Source of the DNA: Pseudomonadota bacterium
GTDB lineage: Bacteria > Pseudomonadota > Gammaproteobacteria > Burkholderiales > Burkholderiaceae_C
NCBI GenBank assembly: GCA_021845505.1
Contig: JAJZVU010000017.1
Coordinates: 1-64,000, forward strand
DNA length: 64,000 bases
Direction of reading: 5' to 3'
This document shows positions 20,224 to 28,350 of the stretch, piece after piece (the first letter of the stretch is position 1; the number at the start of each line of letters is the position of its first letter). The position numbers and the translations under genes are program-made. The notes beneath the pieces were generated by a model. The model ran no database searches. It saw nothing but the letters and a program-made list of their open reading frames with translations, and had not been told where the DNA came from.

Positions 20224-21180
20224 ATGCGAACCAAGACCTTTGCTTCCCAGGCCGACCTGCAGGACAAGCAAGTCAGCTTCACCCGCCTGAGCGACAACGC
20301 CTACGCCTATACCGCCGAGGGAGACCCCAATACGGGCATCATCATCGGCGACGACTCGGTGATGGTGATCGATACCCAGGCCACCCCGGCGATGGCGCAG
20401 GACGTGATCCGTCGCATCCGCGAAATCACCGACAAGCCGATCCGCTACGTGGTGCTCAGCCACTATCACGCGGTGCGGGTGTTCGGCGCCAGCGCCTACG
20501 CCGCCGACCACGTGATCGCCAGCCGCGACACCTATGACTTGATCGTCGAGCGGGGAGAGCAGGACAAGGCCAGCGAGATCGGGCGTTTTCCCCGCCTGTT
20601 CCGCAATGTCGAGAGCGTGCCGCCCGGGCTGACCTGGCCGACCATCACCTTCCAGGGGGCGATGAGCGTGTGGCTGGGCCGGCTCGAGGTGCAGCTGCTG
20701 CAGCTCGGCCGCGGCCACACCAAGGGCGACACCGTGGCGTGGATTCCGTCGCAGCGTATTCTTTTCAGCGGCGACCTGGTCGAGTTCGACGCCACCCCGT
20801 ACGCGGGCGACGCGTATTTCCAGGACTGGCCGCACACCCTGGACAAGCTCGCCGCGCTGCAGCCGGTCGCGCTGGTGCCCGGGCGCGGCGCGGCGCTCAC
20901 CGGGCCCGAGCAGGTCGCCGCGGGTCTGGCCGGAACCCGTGCCTTCATCTCCGACATGTGGCGCGAGGTCAAGGCCGGGGCCGACGCCGGCAAGAACCTG
21001 AACGCGGTGTACAAGGAGGTGTACGCGGCGCTGCAACCCAAGTACGGTCGCTGGGTGATTTTCGACCACTGCATGCCCTTCGACGTGACCCGCTGCTACG
21101 ACGAGGCGACGCGTTACGCCGACCCGCGCATCTGGACCGCCGAGCGCGACCGCCAGATGTGGGAAACCCTGGAAAGCTGA
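20224..21180 (+). CDS. Metallo-beta-lactamase-fold protein with an altered metal motif
   Basis: The 318-residue protein has the MBL layout (NTGIIIGDDSVMVIDTQ strand pair, GRGHTKGDTVAW, FSGDLVEF and a late His in VIFDHCMPF). The first metal motif, normally HxHxDH, reads SHYHAVRV: the two first histidines are kept, but the Asp and third His are replaced by Val and Arg. The protein may therefore bind one metal or act differently from glyoxalase II-type hydrolases. It is the first gene of an operon with a VOC protein and a fumarylacetoacetase-type hydrolase, so a role in ring-fission product handling is inferred. The reaction is unknown. Confidence 0.75.
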   Translation: MRTKTFASQADLQDKQVSFTRLSDNAYAYTAEGDPNTGIIIGDDSVMVIDTQATPAMAQDVIRRIREITDKPIRYVVLSHYHAVRVFGASAYAADHVIASRDTYDLIVERGEQDKASEIGRFPRLFRNVESVPPGLTWPTITFQGAMSVWLGRLEVQLLQLGRGHTKGDTVAWIPSQRILFSGDLVEFDATPYAGDAYFQDWPHTLDKLAALQPVALVPGRGAALTGPEQVAAGLAGTRAFISDMWREVKAGADAGKNLNAVYKEVYAALQPKYGRWVIFDHCMPFDVTRCYDEATRYADPRIWTAERDRQMWETLES

Positions 21181-21190
21181 AGGAGCCGTC

Positions 21191-21751
21191 ATGGACCTGA
21201 ACGTCGAACGCATCCACCACGTGGCCTACCGCTGCAAGGACGCCAGGCAGACCGTCGAGTGGTACAAGAACATGCTGAACATGGACTTCGTGCTGGCCAT
21301 CGCCGAGGACCGCGTGCCCTCGACCAAGGAGCCCGATCCGTACATGCACATCTTCCTGGACGCCGGCGGCGGCAACGTGCTGGCCTTTTTCGAGCTGCCG
21401 ACCAAGGCGCCGATGGGGCGCGATCCCCATACCCCCGAGTGGGTGCAGCACATCGCGTTCCGGGTCAAGGATCGCCAGACGCTGCTGGCCTACCGGGACC
21501 ACCTGCAGGCGCAAGGAGTCCAGGTGCTGGGCCCGACCGACCACGGCGCGTTCCACTCGATCTACTTCTTCGATCCCAACGGCCATCGCCTCGAGCTGGC
21601 CTGTCCCGACCCCGACGAGGCGGCGATGCTGGCCCGCATGGACCAGGTGAAGTGGAAGATGCTGGAGGACTGGGACCGCACGCGGCGGGCGCCGCATCAC
21701 GCGGACTTCCTGCACGCGCGGGAGTTCACCGGCCAGGGCGGGGCGCAATGA
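21191..21751 (+). CDS. VOC-superfamily metalloprotein (glyoxalase/extradiol dioxygenase fold)
   Basis: The 186-residue protein has two beta-alpha-beta-beta-beta modules. The predicted metal ligands are the His in IHHVAYR, the His in QHIAFRV and the Glu in HRLELAC, a two-His one-Glu set as in type I extradiol dioxygenases and glyoxalase I. It starts 10 bases after the MBL-fold gene with GGAG upstream, and its stop overlaps the FAH start (ATGA). The partner set suggests ring cleavage or isomerisation of a cleavage product, but a single-domain VOC protein could also be a glyoxalase. The function is not proven by sequence. Confidence 0.75.
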   Translation: MDLNVERIHHVAYRCKDARQTVEWYKNMLNMDFVLAIAEDRVPSTKEPDPYMHIFLDAGGGNVLAFFELPTKAPMGRDPHTPEWVQHIAFRVKDRQTLLAYRDHLQAQGVQVLGPTDHGAFHSIYFFDPNGHRLELACPDPDEAAMLARMDQVKWKMLEDWDRTRRAPHHADFLHAREFTGQGGAQ

Positions 21752-23103
21752 CCGCCTGCAGCCAGCCAGCGCTGGACTCCAGCCACGACCCCGGGCTGCT
21801 CAGCTGGGTCGACTCGGCGAACCGGCCCGACGCCGATTTTCCGTTGCAGAACCTGCCGTTCGGCCGCTACACCGAGGCCGCCGGGGAGGCCTTGCGCGCC
21901 GGCGTGGCGATCGGCGACCAGGTGCTCGACCTGTCGCGTGCCGCGCCGCTGCTGGCGCAGCGCGCCGACGCGCTGCTGCAGGCGGCGTTGCGGCCGCTGC
22001 AGGCCGGCGACCTGCAGGGTTTCATGGCGCTGGGCCGCGCGTCGTGGCGGGCGGTCCGGATGGCGCTGAGCCAGGCCTTGCGCAGCGACAGCCGCCAGCG
22101 CGAGGATCTGGCGCGGTGCCTGGTGGCGCAGTCGGCGGTGCGCATGCAGCTTCCCTGCCGCATCGGCGACTACACCGATTTCTACAGCGGAATCCACCAC
22201 GCGACCGCGGTCGGCAGCTTGCTGCGCCCCGACCAGCCGCTGATGCCCAACTACAAATGGCTGCCCGTGGGTTACCACGGCCGCGCCTCGTCGATCGTCG
22301 CCAGCGGCCGACCGGTGCGCCGCCCGCTGGGCCAGTTGCGCGCCGGCGCCGAGCAGCCGCCGCGCCTGGCGGCGTCGCGCAGGCTGGACTTCGAGCTCGA
22401 GCTCGGCGCGTACATCGGCCCCGGCAACCCGCAGGGCGAGCCGGTGGACATCGAGCACGCCGACGACCACCTGTTCGGCGTATGCCTGCTCAACGATTGG
22501 TCGGCACGCGACGTCCAGGCCTGGGAATACCAGCCGCTCGGTCCCTTCCTGGCGAAGAATTTCGCGACCAGCGTGTCGCCCTGGATCGTCACGCTGGACG
22601 CGCTGGAGCCCTTCCGCACCGCGCTGGTGCGCCCGGGCGGCGATGCGCCCTCGCTGCCGTACCTGAGCAGCCCGCGCAACAGCGCCTGCGGCGCCTACGA
22701 CCTGCAGCTCGAGGTCTGGCTGCACAGCGAACAGGCGCGCCGGCAGGGCCGCCCGGCGGTGCTGCTGACGCGTTCGAACTGGGCGCGGGCCGCCTACTGG
22801 ACGCTGGCGCAGTTGGTCGCCCATCACACCTGCGGCGGTTGCAACCTGCAGACCGGCGACCTGCTGGGCACCGGCACGCTGTCGGGCGAGCAGCCCGAGC
22901 AGGCCGGCTCGCTGCTCGAACTCAGCCAGGGCGGGCGTTCGCCGGTCGAGGTCGGGCCGGACGAGCAGCGCAGCTTCCTGCTCGACGGCGACACCGTGAT
23001 CCTGCGCGCCTGGGCGCAGGCCGAAGGCGCGCGGCGCATCGGGCTGGGCGAGTGCAGCGGGACGGTGCTGCCGGCGGGCGCCGGCGGCGAAGCCGCTGCG
23101 TGA
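21748..23103 (+). CDS. Fumarylacetoacetase-type hydrolase
   Basis: The 451-residue protein has the N-terminal SH3-like domain of true fumarylacetoacetases (residues about 15-115) and the C-terminal catalytic domain with YTDFYSG, GYHGRASSIV, the acidic metal-ligand pair in FELELGAYIG and the segment NDWSARDVQAWEYQPLGPF followed by LAKNF. These correspond to the Ca/Mg-binding and catalytic Asp, His, Glu and Lys residues of the homogentisate-pathway enzyme. It hydrolyses a 1,3-diketone ring-fission product to fumarate and an acid. No homogentisate dioxygenase or maleylacetoacetate isomerase is nearby, so the natural substrate may differ from fumarylacetoacetate. Confidence 0.88.
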   Translation: MTACSQPALDSSHDPGLLSWVDSANRPDADFPLQNLPFGRYTEAAGEALRAGVAIGDQVLDLSRAAPLLAQRADALLQAALRPLQAGDLQGFMALGRASWRAVRMALSQALRSDSRQREDLARCLVAQSAVRMQLPCRIGDYTDFYSGIHHATAVGSLLRPDQPLMPNYKWLPVGYHGRASSIVASGRPVRRPLGQLRAGAEQPPRLAASRRLDFELELGAYIGPGNPQGEPVDIEHADDHLFGVCLLNDWSARDVQAWEYQPLGPFLAKNFATSVSPWIVTLDALEPFRTALVRPGGDAPSLPYLSSPRNSACGAYDLQLEVWLHSEQARRQGRPAVLLTRSNWARAAYWTLAQLVAHHTCGGCNLQTGDLLGTGTLSGEQPEQAGSLLELSQGGRSPVEVGPDEQRSFLLDGDTVILRAWAQAEGARRIGLGECSGTVLPAGAGGEAAA

Positions 23104-23124
23104 GCGACGGGGGTGCTGCCGGGG

Positions 23125-23150
23125 CGCGCGCCGGGCTCAGCCGGCGCGCG
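23125..23150. terminator. Perfect 10-bp hairpin between convergent FAH and IclR genes
   Basis: CGCGCGCCGG (23125-23134) pairs with CCGGCGCGCG (23141-23150) over the loop GCTCAG, which holds the stop of the leftward IclR gene. It is a strong bidirectional hairpin without a T-run. Confidence 0.5.
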
Positions 23151-23934
23151 ACGCCGAGTGGCCCAGGCGACGCGACAGCAACTGGGCGAAGGCGCGCAGG
23201 GTCTGCGCCAGCGCTCCGGCCGGATCGGGGTCGAAGGCCGGCGTCGGGCCGATCACCGTCAGCGCCAGCACCATCTGGGCGCGTTGGTCGAACACCGGCG
23301 CCGACATCGCGCTGATTCCGGGCAGCAGCTGGTCGACGCTCAGCCCGACGCCTTCGCTGCGCACCCGCGCGAGTTCGGCCTCCCATCGCGCGTCGCGCGC
23401 GCCCTGCCGCTCGCCGGCGAGGGCGCGCAGCTTGTCGCGGTCGTGGAACGCGGCGAACACCTTGCCGGTCGCGGTGTCGCGCAGGCTGGCGACGGTGCCC
23501 GGGCGCATGCGCACATGCACCGCGCTCGGCGCTTCCTCGATGCGCACGATCGTCGGGCCATGGTTGCCCCACAGCGCGGCGGCCGCGCTATGGCCGGTGG
23601 CCTGCGCCAGGTCGACCAGCAGCGGTTCGGCCAGGCGCACCGGGTCGTACTGCTGCAGCCGGATCAGGCCGAGTTCCATCGCCAGCGGCCCCAGCCCGTA
23701 GCGTCCGGTGGCATCTTGCTCGATCAGGCCCAGCTTGCCGAAGCTCACCAGGTACGGATGGGCCTTGCCGGGAGCCATTCCCGCCTCCTGGGCCAGGTCC
23801 TTCAGGCTCAGCGAGCGCCCGCGGTCGGCCAGCGCGAGCAGCAGCCTGCCGCCGACTTCGACGCTCTGGATCCCTCGCGGGCTGCGCGGCAGGGGGTCGG
23901 CTTGGGAATCGGGTTTATACCCAGGATGATTCAT
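23137..23934 (-). CDS. IclR-family transcriptional regulator, copy 2
   Basis: The 265-residue protein has an N-terminal winged HTH (about residues 20-80, LKDLAQEAGMAPGKAHPYLVSF) and a C-terminal effector domain (LPGISAMSAPVFDQRAQ). It is a paralog of the IclR gene at 19231, with matching sequence on both sides of the recognition helix. It is divergent from the FAD hydroxylase gene across a relatively AT-rich gap (23935-24078) that contains the imperfect inverted element GGTAGTGGTTAAGCTACTT, a possible operator. It probably controls the hydroxylase and transport genes. Confidence 0.9.
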   Translation of the reverse strand: MNHPGYKPDSQADPLPRSPRGIQSVEVGGRLLLALADRGRSLSLKDLAQEAGMAPGKAHPYLVSFGKLGLIEQDATGRYGLGPLAMELGLIRLQQYDPVRLAEPLLVDLAQATGHSAAAALWGNHGPTIVRIEEAPSAVHVRMRPGTVASLRDTATGKVFAAFHDRDKLRALAGERQGARDARWEAELARVRSEGVGLSVDQLLPGISAMSAPVFDQRAQMVLALTVIGPTPAFDPDPAGALAQTLRAFAQLLSRRLGHSASRAG

Positions 23935-24078
23935 TAGGTAGTGGTTAAGCTACTTTCGTTCCAGACATTTCATAGCAATCACGGGCCCTTGTCCATTCGC
24001 ACTCCCCCTGAGCCGCGCGGCTGGCGCGCTCCGGGCCGTCGCGACCGATCCCCAGGCTCCATCTCCCAGCCCGCCGCC

Positions 24079-25758
24079 ATGGCCGCCGGTTACGTCTACC
24101 CCCATTACCCTGCTCGCATGGCGCCGCAGGCGCGCGACTCCGCGGGTGCGTGCCCGCACGTGCCGCTGGTGGTCGTCGGCGCCGGGCCGATCGGGCTGGC
24201 GGCGGCGATCGATTGTGCGCAGCATGGCCTGCCGGTGCTGCTGCTCGACGAGGACGACACCGTCAGCGTGGGCTCGCGCGGCCTGTGCTATGCCCAGCGC
24301 AGCCTGGAAATCCTCGATCGCCTGGGGGCCGGCGAAGCGGTGGTGCGCAAGGGGGTCACGTGGAACACGGGCCGGGTGTTCCATCGCCAGCGCGAGATCT
24401 ACCGTTTCGAACTCGTGCCCGAATCCGGCCACTTGATGCCGGGCATGGTCAACCTGCAGCAGTACTATCTGGAGCAGTACCTGGTGGAGCGCGCGCAGGC
24501 GCTGCCGGCGATCAGCCTGTGCTGGAAGAACGAGGTGGTCGGCATCGAGCCGTCGGCGCACGGCGTGCGACTGCAGGTGCAGGGGCCCGAGGGGCGCTAC
24601 AGCGTGCTGGCCGACTGGGTGATCGCGGCCGATGGCGCGCGCAGCCCGTTGCGCAAGATGCTCGGCCTGGACGCCGAGGGCAAGGTGTTCAACGACCGAT
24701 TCCTGATCGCCGACGTGTCGATGCACGCGAGCTTTCCGGCCGAGCGGTGGTTCTGGTTCGACCCACCGTTCCACCAGGGACAGTCGGTGTTGCTGCATCG
24801 GCAGGCCGACGAAGTGTGGCGTATCGACTTCCAGCTCGGCGCCGACGCCGACCCGCAGCTCGAGCGCCAGCCCGAGCGGGTGATCCCGCGCATCCGCGCG
24901 ATGCTCGATCAGCAGGGTTACCGCGACGTCGGCTTCGACCTCGAGTGGGTCAGCGTCTACACCTTCCAGTGCCGTCGCATGCGCCATTTCCGCGCCGGGC
25001 GCGTACTGTTCGCCGGCGACGCGGCGCACCAGGTGTCTCCGTTCGGCGCGCGCGGCGCCAATTCGGGGCTGCAGGACGTGGACAACCTGTGCTGGAAGCT
25101 GGCGCTGGTCAGCAAGGGCCTGGCGCCCGAGTCGCTGCTCGACAGCTACGACGCCGAGCGCGCGGCGGCGGCCGACGAGAACCTCGCCCACTCGACTCGC
25201 TCGACCGATTTCATCACCCCGAAGAACCCTGTCGCCCGCCGCTACCGCGAGGCCGCGCTGCAACTGGCGGCGCGCCACGGCTTCGCACGCGCGCTGGTCA
25301 ACTCGGGGCGACTGTCGACCGCCAGCCATCTGTGGAACTCGCCGCTGAACACCCCGGATGCCCAGTCCTTCGACTGCCTGCTGCGCCCGGGTTCGCCGCT
25401 CGAGGACGCGCCGATGGAGCGCGACGGGCATCCGGACTGGCTGCTGCGCCATGTCGGCGGTGGTTTCTGCCTGCTGCTTTTCACCGATCGTGCCGATTCG
25501 CTGCGCGCACAGGTCGAGTCGCTGCGGGCGCTGGGCGACGGCGAACTCGCGCCGAGGCTGCTCGTGCTGGCCGAACAGCCGGGCCGCCTGGCCGGCGTCG
25601 AGGTGCTGCACGACGTGCAGCACCTGGCCGCGCTGCGCTGTGATGCCCAGGAGGGCACCGTCTACCTGATCCGTCCCGACCAGCACGTCGCGGCGCGCTG
25701 GCGCCGCCTGGACGTCGCGGCGGTGCGCGCCGCGCTGGCGCGCGCATGCGGCCATTGA
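24079..25758 (+). CDS. FAD-dependent aromatic hydroxylase (MhpA-like class A monooxygenase)
   Basis: This 559-residue flavoprotein monooxygenase has the ADP-binding GxGxxG motif VVVGAGPIGLAAA (about residues 32-44), the DG motif in VIAADGARSPL and the FAD ribityl motif GDAAHQVSPFGARG. A C-terminal thioredoxin-like domain follows (about residues 410-550). It fits the group of NADH-dependent phenolic ring hydroxylases. The ATG at 24079 was chosen at MAAGYVYPHYP, because the 46 codons upstream in frame look like promoter sequence. It is followed by a small DUF2783-like gene and the Liv importer, so the imported compound is probably its substrate or a precursor. The substrate is not known. Confidence 0.82.
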   Translation: MAAGYVYPHYPARMAPQARDSAGACPHVPLVVVGAGPIGLAAAIDCAQHGLPVLLLDEDDTVSVGSRGLCYAQRSLEILDRLGAGEAVVRKGVTWNTGRVFHRQREIYRFELVPESGHLMPGMVNLQQYYLEQYLVERAQALPAISLCWKNEVVGIEPSAHGVRLQVQGPEGRYSVLADWVIAADGARSPLRKMLGLDAEGKVFNDRFLIADVSMHASFPAERWFWFDPPFHQGQSVLLHRQADEVWRIDFQLGADADPQLERQPERVIPRIRAMLDQQGYRDVGFDLEWVSVYTFQCRRMRHFRAGRVLFAGDAAHQVSPFGARGANSGLQDVDNLCWKLALVSKGLAPESLLDSYDAERAAAADENLAHSTRSTDFITPKNPVARRYREAALQLAARHGFARALVNSGRLSTASHLWNSPLNTPDAQSFDCLLRPGSPLEDAPMERDGHPDWLLRHVGGGFCLLLFTDRADSLRAQVESLRALGDGELAPRLLVLAEQPGRLAGVEVLHDVQHLAALRCDAQEGTVYLIRPDQHVAARWRRLDVAAVRAALARACGH

Positions 25759-25811
25759 GCCGCCGCGCGGCCCGGCCTCGCTGCCCACACGCAGACACCA
25801 GGACACCCACC

Positions 25812-26036
25812 ATGCACCTCGCGCTCGATCCGCAGATCCACGACCCGACCGCGGCCAGCCCGGATGTCCATGCCGCCGCCGATGCCTTCTACGCCGAGTT
25901 GCTGGCGACGCACGACGGCCTGGACGAGGCCGGCTCGGCGCAGCTCGACGCCCGCCTGGTGCTGCTGCTGGCCAACCATATAGGGGACCTGCGGGTGCTG
26001 CGCGAGGCCCTGAGCCTGGCGCGCGAGGGCTTGTAG
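25812..26036 (+). CDS. Small DUF2783-like protein
   Basis: This 74-residue acidic soluble protein has a conserved-looking C-terminal half, LVLLLANHIGDLRVLREAL. I believe it belongs to DUF2783, small proteins encoded beside FAD hydroxylases of the type found just upstream. Its function is unknown; a helper or stability role for the hydroxylase is a guess from context. The ATG at 25812 follows the hydroxylase stop by 53 bases, and the next gene begins about 100 bases downstream after a strong hairpin. Confidence 0.6.
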   Translation: MHLALDPQIHDPTAASPDVHAAADAFYAELLATHDGLDEAGSAQLDARLVLLLANHIGDLRVLREALSLAREGL

Positions 26037-26085
26037 GCGATGGGGAGTCGACCCAGCGGGCTGGCGCCCGCATCGCTTGTTTCGT

Positions 26086-26111
26086 TCCCGGTGCGTAGCT
26101 TCGCACCGGGA
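26086..26111 (+). other. Perfect 10-bp intercistronic hairpin before the binding-protein gene
   Basis: TCCCGGTGCG (26086-26095) and CGCACCGGGA (26102-26111) are perfectly complementary with the loop TAGCTT. The hairpin lies 24 bases before the binding-protein ATG and has no T-run. It may set differential mRNA stability so that the binding protein exceeds the enzymes; this is inferred. Confidence 0.55.
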
Positions 26112-26135
26112 TGTTCACCGAGGAGGAGACCAGGA

Positions 26136-27287
26136 ATGAAACGCGTTCATTGGATGCTGGCCGCGGCCATCGGCATGGCGTGGTCGGCTGCTGCGCATGC
26201 GCAGATCAAGGTGGGGGTGGTGCTGTCGGAAACCGGTCCGGCGGCGTCGCTGGGTGTTCCGGAGAAAAAGGCGGTGGATCTGTTCCCCAAGGAGATCGCC
26301 GGACAGAAGATCGACTACATCTTCATGGACGATGCGACCGACCCGACCGCGGCGGTGAAGGCCGCCAAGCGGCTGGTCGACGACGACAAGGTGGACGTCG
26401 TCGTGGGGCCGTCGATCACCCCGAACTCGCTGGCGATCATCCCGGTGGTCGGCGGCGCGAAGACGCCCAACGTATCGCTGTCGGCCGGCAGTTCCATCGT
26501 GCACCCGATGACCGGTGACAAGAAGTGGGTGTTCATCACCCCGCAGACGACCGCGCTGATGGCGCAGACGGTGGTCGACAACATGGTGAAGAACAAGATC
26601 ACCAGCGCCGGGTTCATCGGCTTCAACGACGCCTACGGCCAGGAGTGGTGGAACAGCTTCCAGCAGGACGCCAAGGCCAAGGGCATCCGCATCGTCGCCG
26701 ACGAGCGCTTCAACCGCACCGCGACCTCGGTGACCGGGCAGGTGCTGCACATCGTCGGCGCCAAGCCGCAGGCGGTGTTGATCGCGGCGGCCGGCACCCC
26801 GGCGGCGCTGCCCGAGCGCGAGCTCAAGAAGGTGGGCTACAGCGGGCAGATCTACCAGACGCACGGCGTGGCCAACCCGGACTTCCTGCGGGTGTGCGGA
26901 GCCGACTGCAACGGCACGCTGCTGCCCGTCGCGCCGGGCGTGGTCGCCTCGCAACTGCCTGCCGACAGCCCGCTGAAGGCTTCGACCATGGCGTATGCCC
27001 AGGCCTATGAGAAGGCCTACGGCAAGGGCACGCTGTCGCAGTTCAGCGCCAACGCCTGGGACGCCGGGGTGCTGCTCGAGCACGCCATTCCCATGGCGTT
27101 GCAAAAGGCCAAGCCGGGCGACCTGGTCGCGTTCCGCACGGCGCTGCGCGACGCGCTGGAGCAGGTCAAGGGCGCGGCGGGCGCCGACGGCATCTACAAC
27201 ATGAGCCCGACCGACCACAACGGACTGGACGCGCGCGCTGCCGTGATGGTGCGCATCGAGAACGGCCACTGGCAGTTGCTGAAGTAA
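26136..27287 (+). CDS. Branched-chain amino acid/aromatic acid-type ABC transporter substrate-binding protein
   Basis: This 383-residue periplasmic protein has a signal peptide (MKRVHWMLAAAIGMAWSAAAHA, cleavage near residue 22) and a type I periplasmic binding fold of the LivK class (IKVGVVLSETGPAASLG and VVDNMVKNKI). In catabolic clusters such proteins often bind aromatic carboxylates, so here a hydroxyaromatic acid is a reasonable guess. The ATG at 26136 has GAGGAGGAGACC upstream. It is the first gene of the importer block and lies downstream of the hydroxylase in the same direction. Confidence 0.9.
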   Translation: MKRVHWMLAAAIGMAWSAAAHAQIKVGVVLSETGPAASLGVPEKKAVDLFPKEIAGQKIDYIFMDDATDPTAAVKAAKRLVDDDKVDVVVGPSITPNSLAIIPVVGGAKTPNVSLSAGSSIVHPMTGDKKWVFITPQTTALMAQTVVDNMVKNKITSAGFIGFNDAYGQEWWNSFQQDAKAKGIRIVADERFNRTATSVTGQVLHIVGAKPQAVLIAAAGTPAALPERELKKVGYSGQIYQTHGVANPDFLRVCGADCNGTLLPVAPGVVASQLPADSPLKASTMAYAQAYEKAYGKGTLSQFSANAWDAGVLLEHAIPMALQKAKPGDLVAFRTALRDALEQVKGAAGADGIYNMSPTDHNGLDARAAVMVRIENGHWQLLK

Positions 27288-27303
27288 TCCGCCGCCGGAG
27301 GGG

Positions 27304-28350
27304 ATGATGGACCTGGGCATCGCGCTGTACCTGGGCCAGAGCGGGCTGACGCTGGGGGCGATCTACGCGTTGCTGGCGCTGGCGCTGGTGCTGGTGTTTG
27401 CGGTGACCCGGGTGATTTTCATCCCCCAGGGCGAGCTGATGACCTTCAGCGCGTTGTCGCTGGTGGCCATCCATGCCGGGCGGGTGCCGCAGGCGGTTTG
27501 GCTGCTGGCCGTGCTCGGCGTGGCCGCGGCGCTGCTGGACTGGGCGGGTGCCTGGCGCAGCGGGCCGGCGGCGCTGGCGCGCATGCTGGGGGCCAACCTG
27601 GGCTGGCCGCTGCTGGCGCTGGCGGCGCTGTACCTGCTGCCGCTGGGGCGGCTGGCCTATGCGGTGCAGGTGCTGCTGGCGCTGCTGGTGACGGTGCCGC
27701 TGGGGCCGCTGCTGTACCGGCTGGTGTACCAGCCGGTGGCACACGCCTCGGTGCTCACGCTGCTGCTGCTGTCGGTGGCGCTGCACCTGGCGCTGAGCAG
27801 CCTGGGGCTGTACTTTTTCGGGCCCGAGGGCTCGCGGCTGCCGGCGTTCACCCACGGCAGCTTCGAGCTGGCGGGCATGCCGGTGCAGCAGCAGGCGCTG
27901 TGGATCCTGGCGCTGTCGGGGGTGCTGGTGGTGCTGCTGTACGGGTTGTTCAACTTCACGCTGTGGGGCAAGGCGCTGCGCGCCACGGCGATCAACCGCA
28001 CCGGGGCGCGGCTGATGGGCATCTCGCCTGCGTTCGCCGGGCGCAGCGCCTTCGCGCTGGCCGCGCTGATCGGGGCGCTGTCGGGGATTTTCATCGGCTC
28101 GACCACGATCCTGTACTACGACTCGGGTTTTGTCATCGGCCTCAAGGGTTTCGTCGCGGCGATCATCGGCGGGCTGTCGAGCTACCCGCTGGCGGCGCTG
28201 GGGTCGATTTTCGTCGGGCTGGTGGAGTCCTTTTCGTCGTTCTGGGCCAGCGCGTACAAGGACGTGATCGTGTTCTCGCTGATCATCCCGGTCCTGCTGT
28301 GGCGCTCGCTGGGCACGCGCGCGCACGCCGTCGAGGAGGAACAGGAGTGA
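27304..28350 (+). CDS. LivH-type ABC transporter permease
   Basis: This 348-residue inner-membrane permease has about eight hydrophobic helices and the LivH signature regions AIYALLALALVLVFAVTRVI and LKGFVAAIIGGLSSYPLAALG. It starts with ATGATG at 27304, after CGGAGGGG. Its TGA overlaps the GTG of the next gene (GTGA). It forms the translocation path with the LivM part of the downstream fusion protein. Confidence 0.93.
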   Translation: MMDLGIALYLGQSGLTLGAIYALLALALVLVFAVTRVIFIPQGELMTFSALSLVAIHAGRVPQAVWLLAVLGVAAALLDWAGAWRSGPAALARMLGANLGWPLLALAALYLLPLGRLAYAVQVLLALLVTVPLGPLLYRLVYQPVAHASVLTLLLLSVALHLALSSLGLYFFGPEGSRLPAFTHGSFELAGMPVQQQALWILALSGVLVVLLYGLFNFTLWGKALRATAINRTGARLMGISPAFAGRSAFALAALIGALSGIFIGSTTILYYDSGFVIGLKGFVAAIIGGLSSYPLAALGSIFVGLVESFSSFWASAYKDVIVFSLIIPVLLWRSLGTRAHAVEEEQE

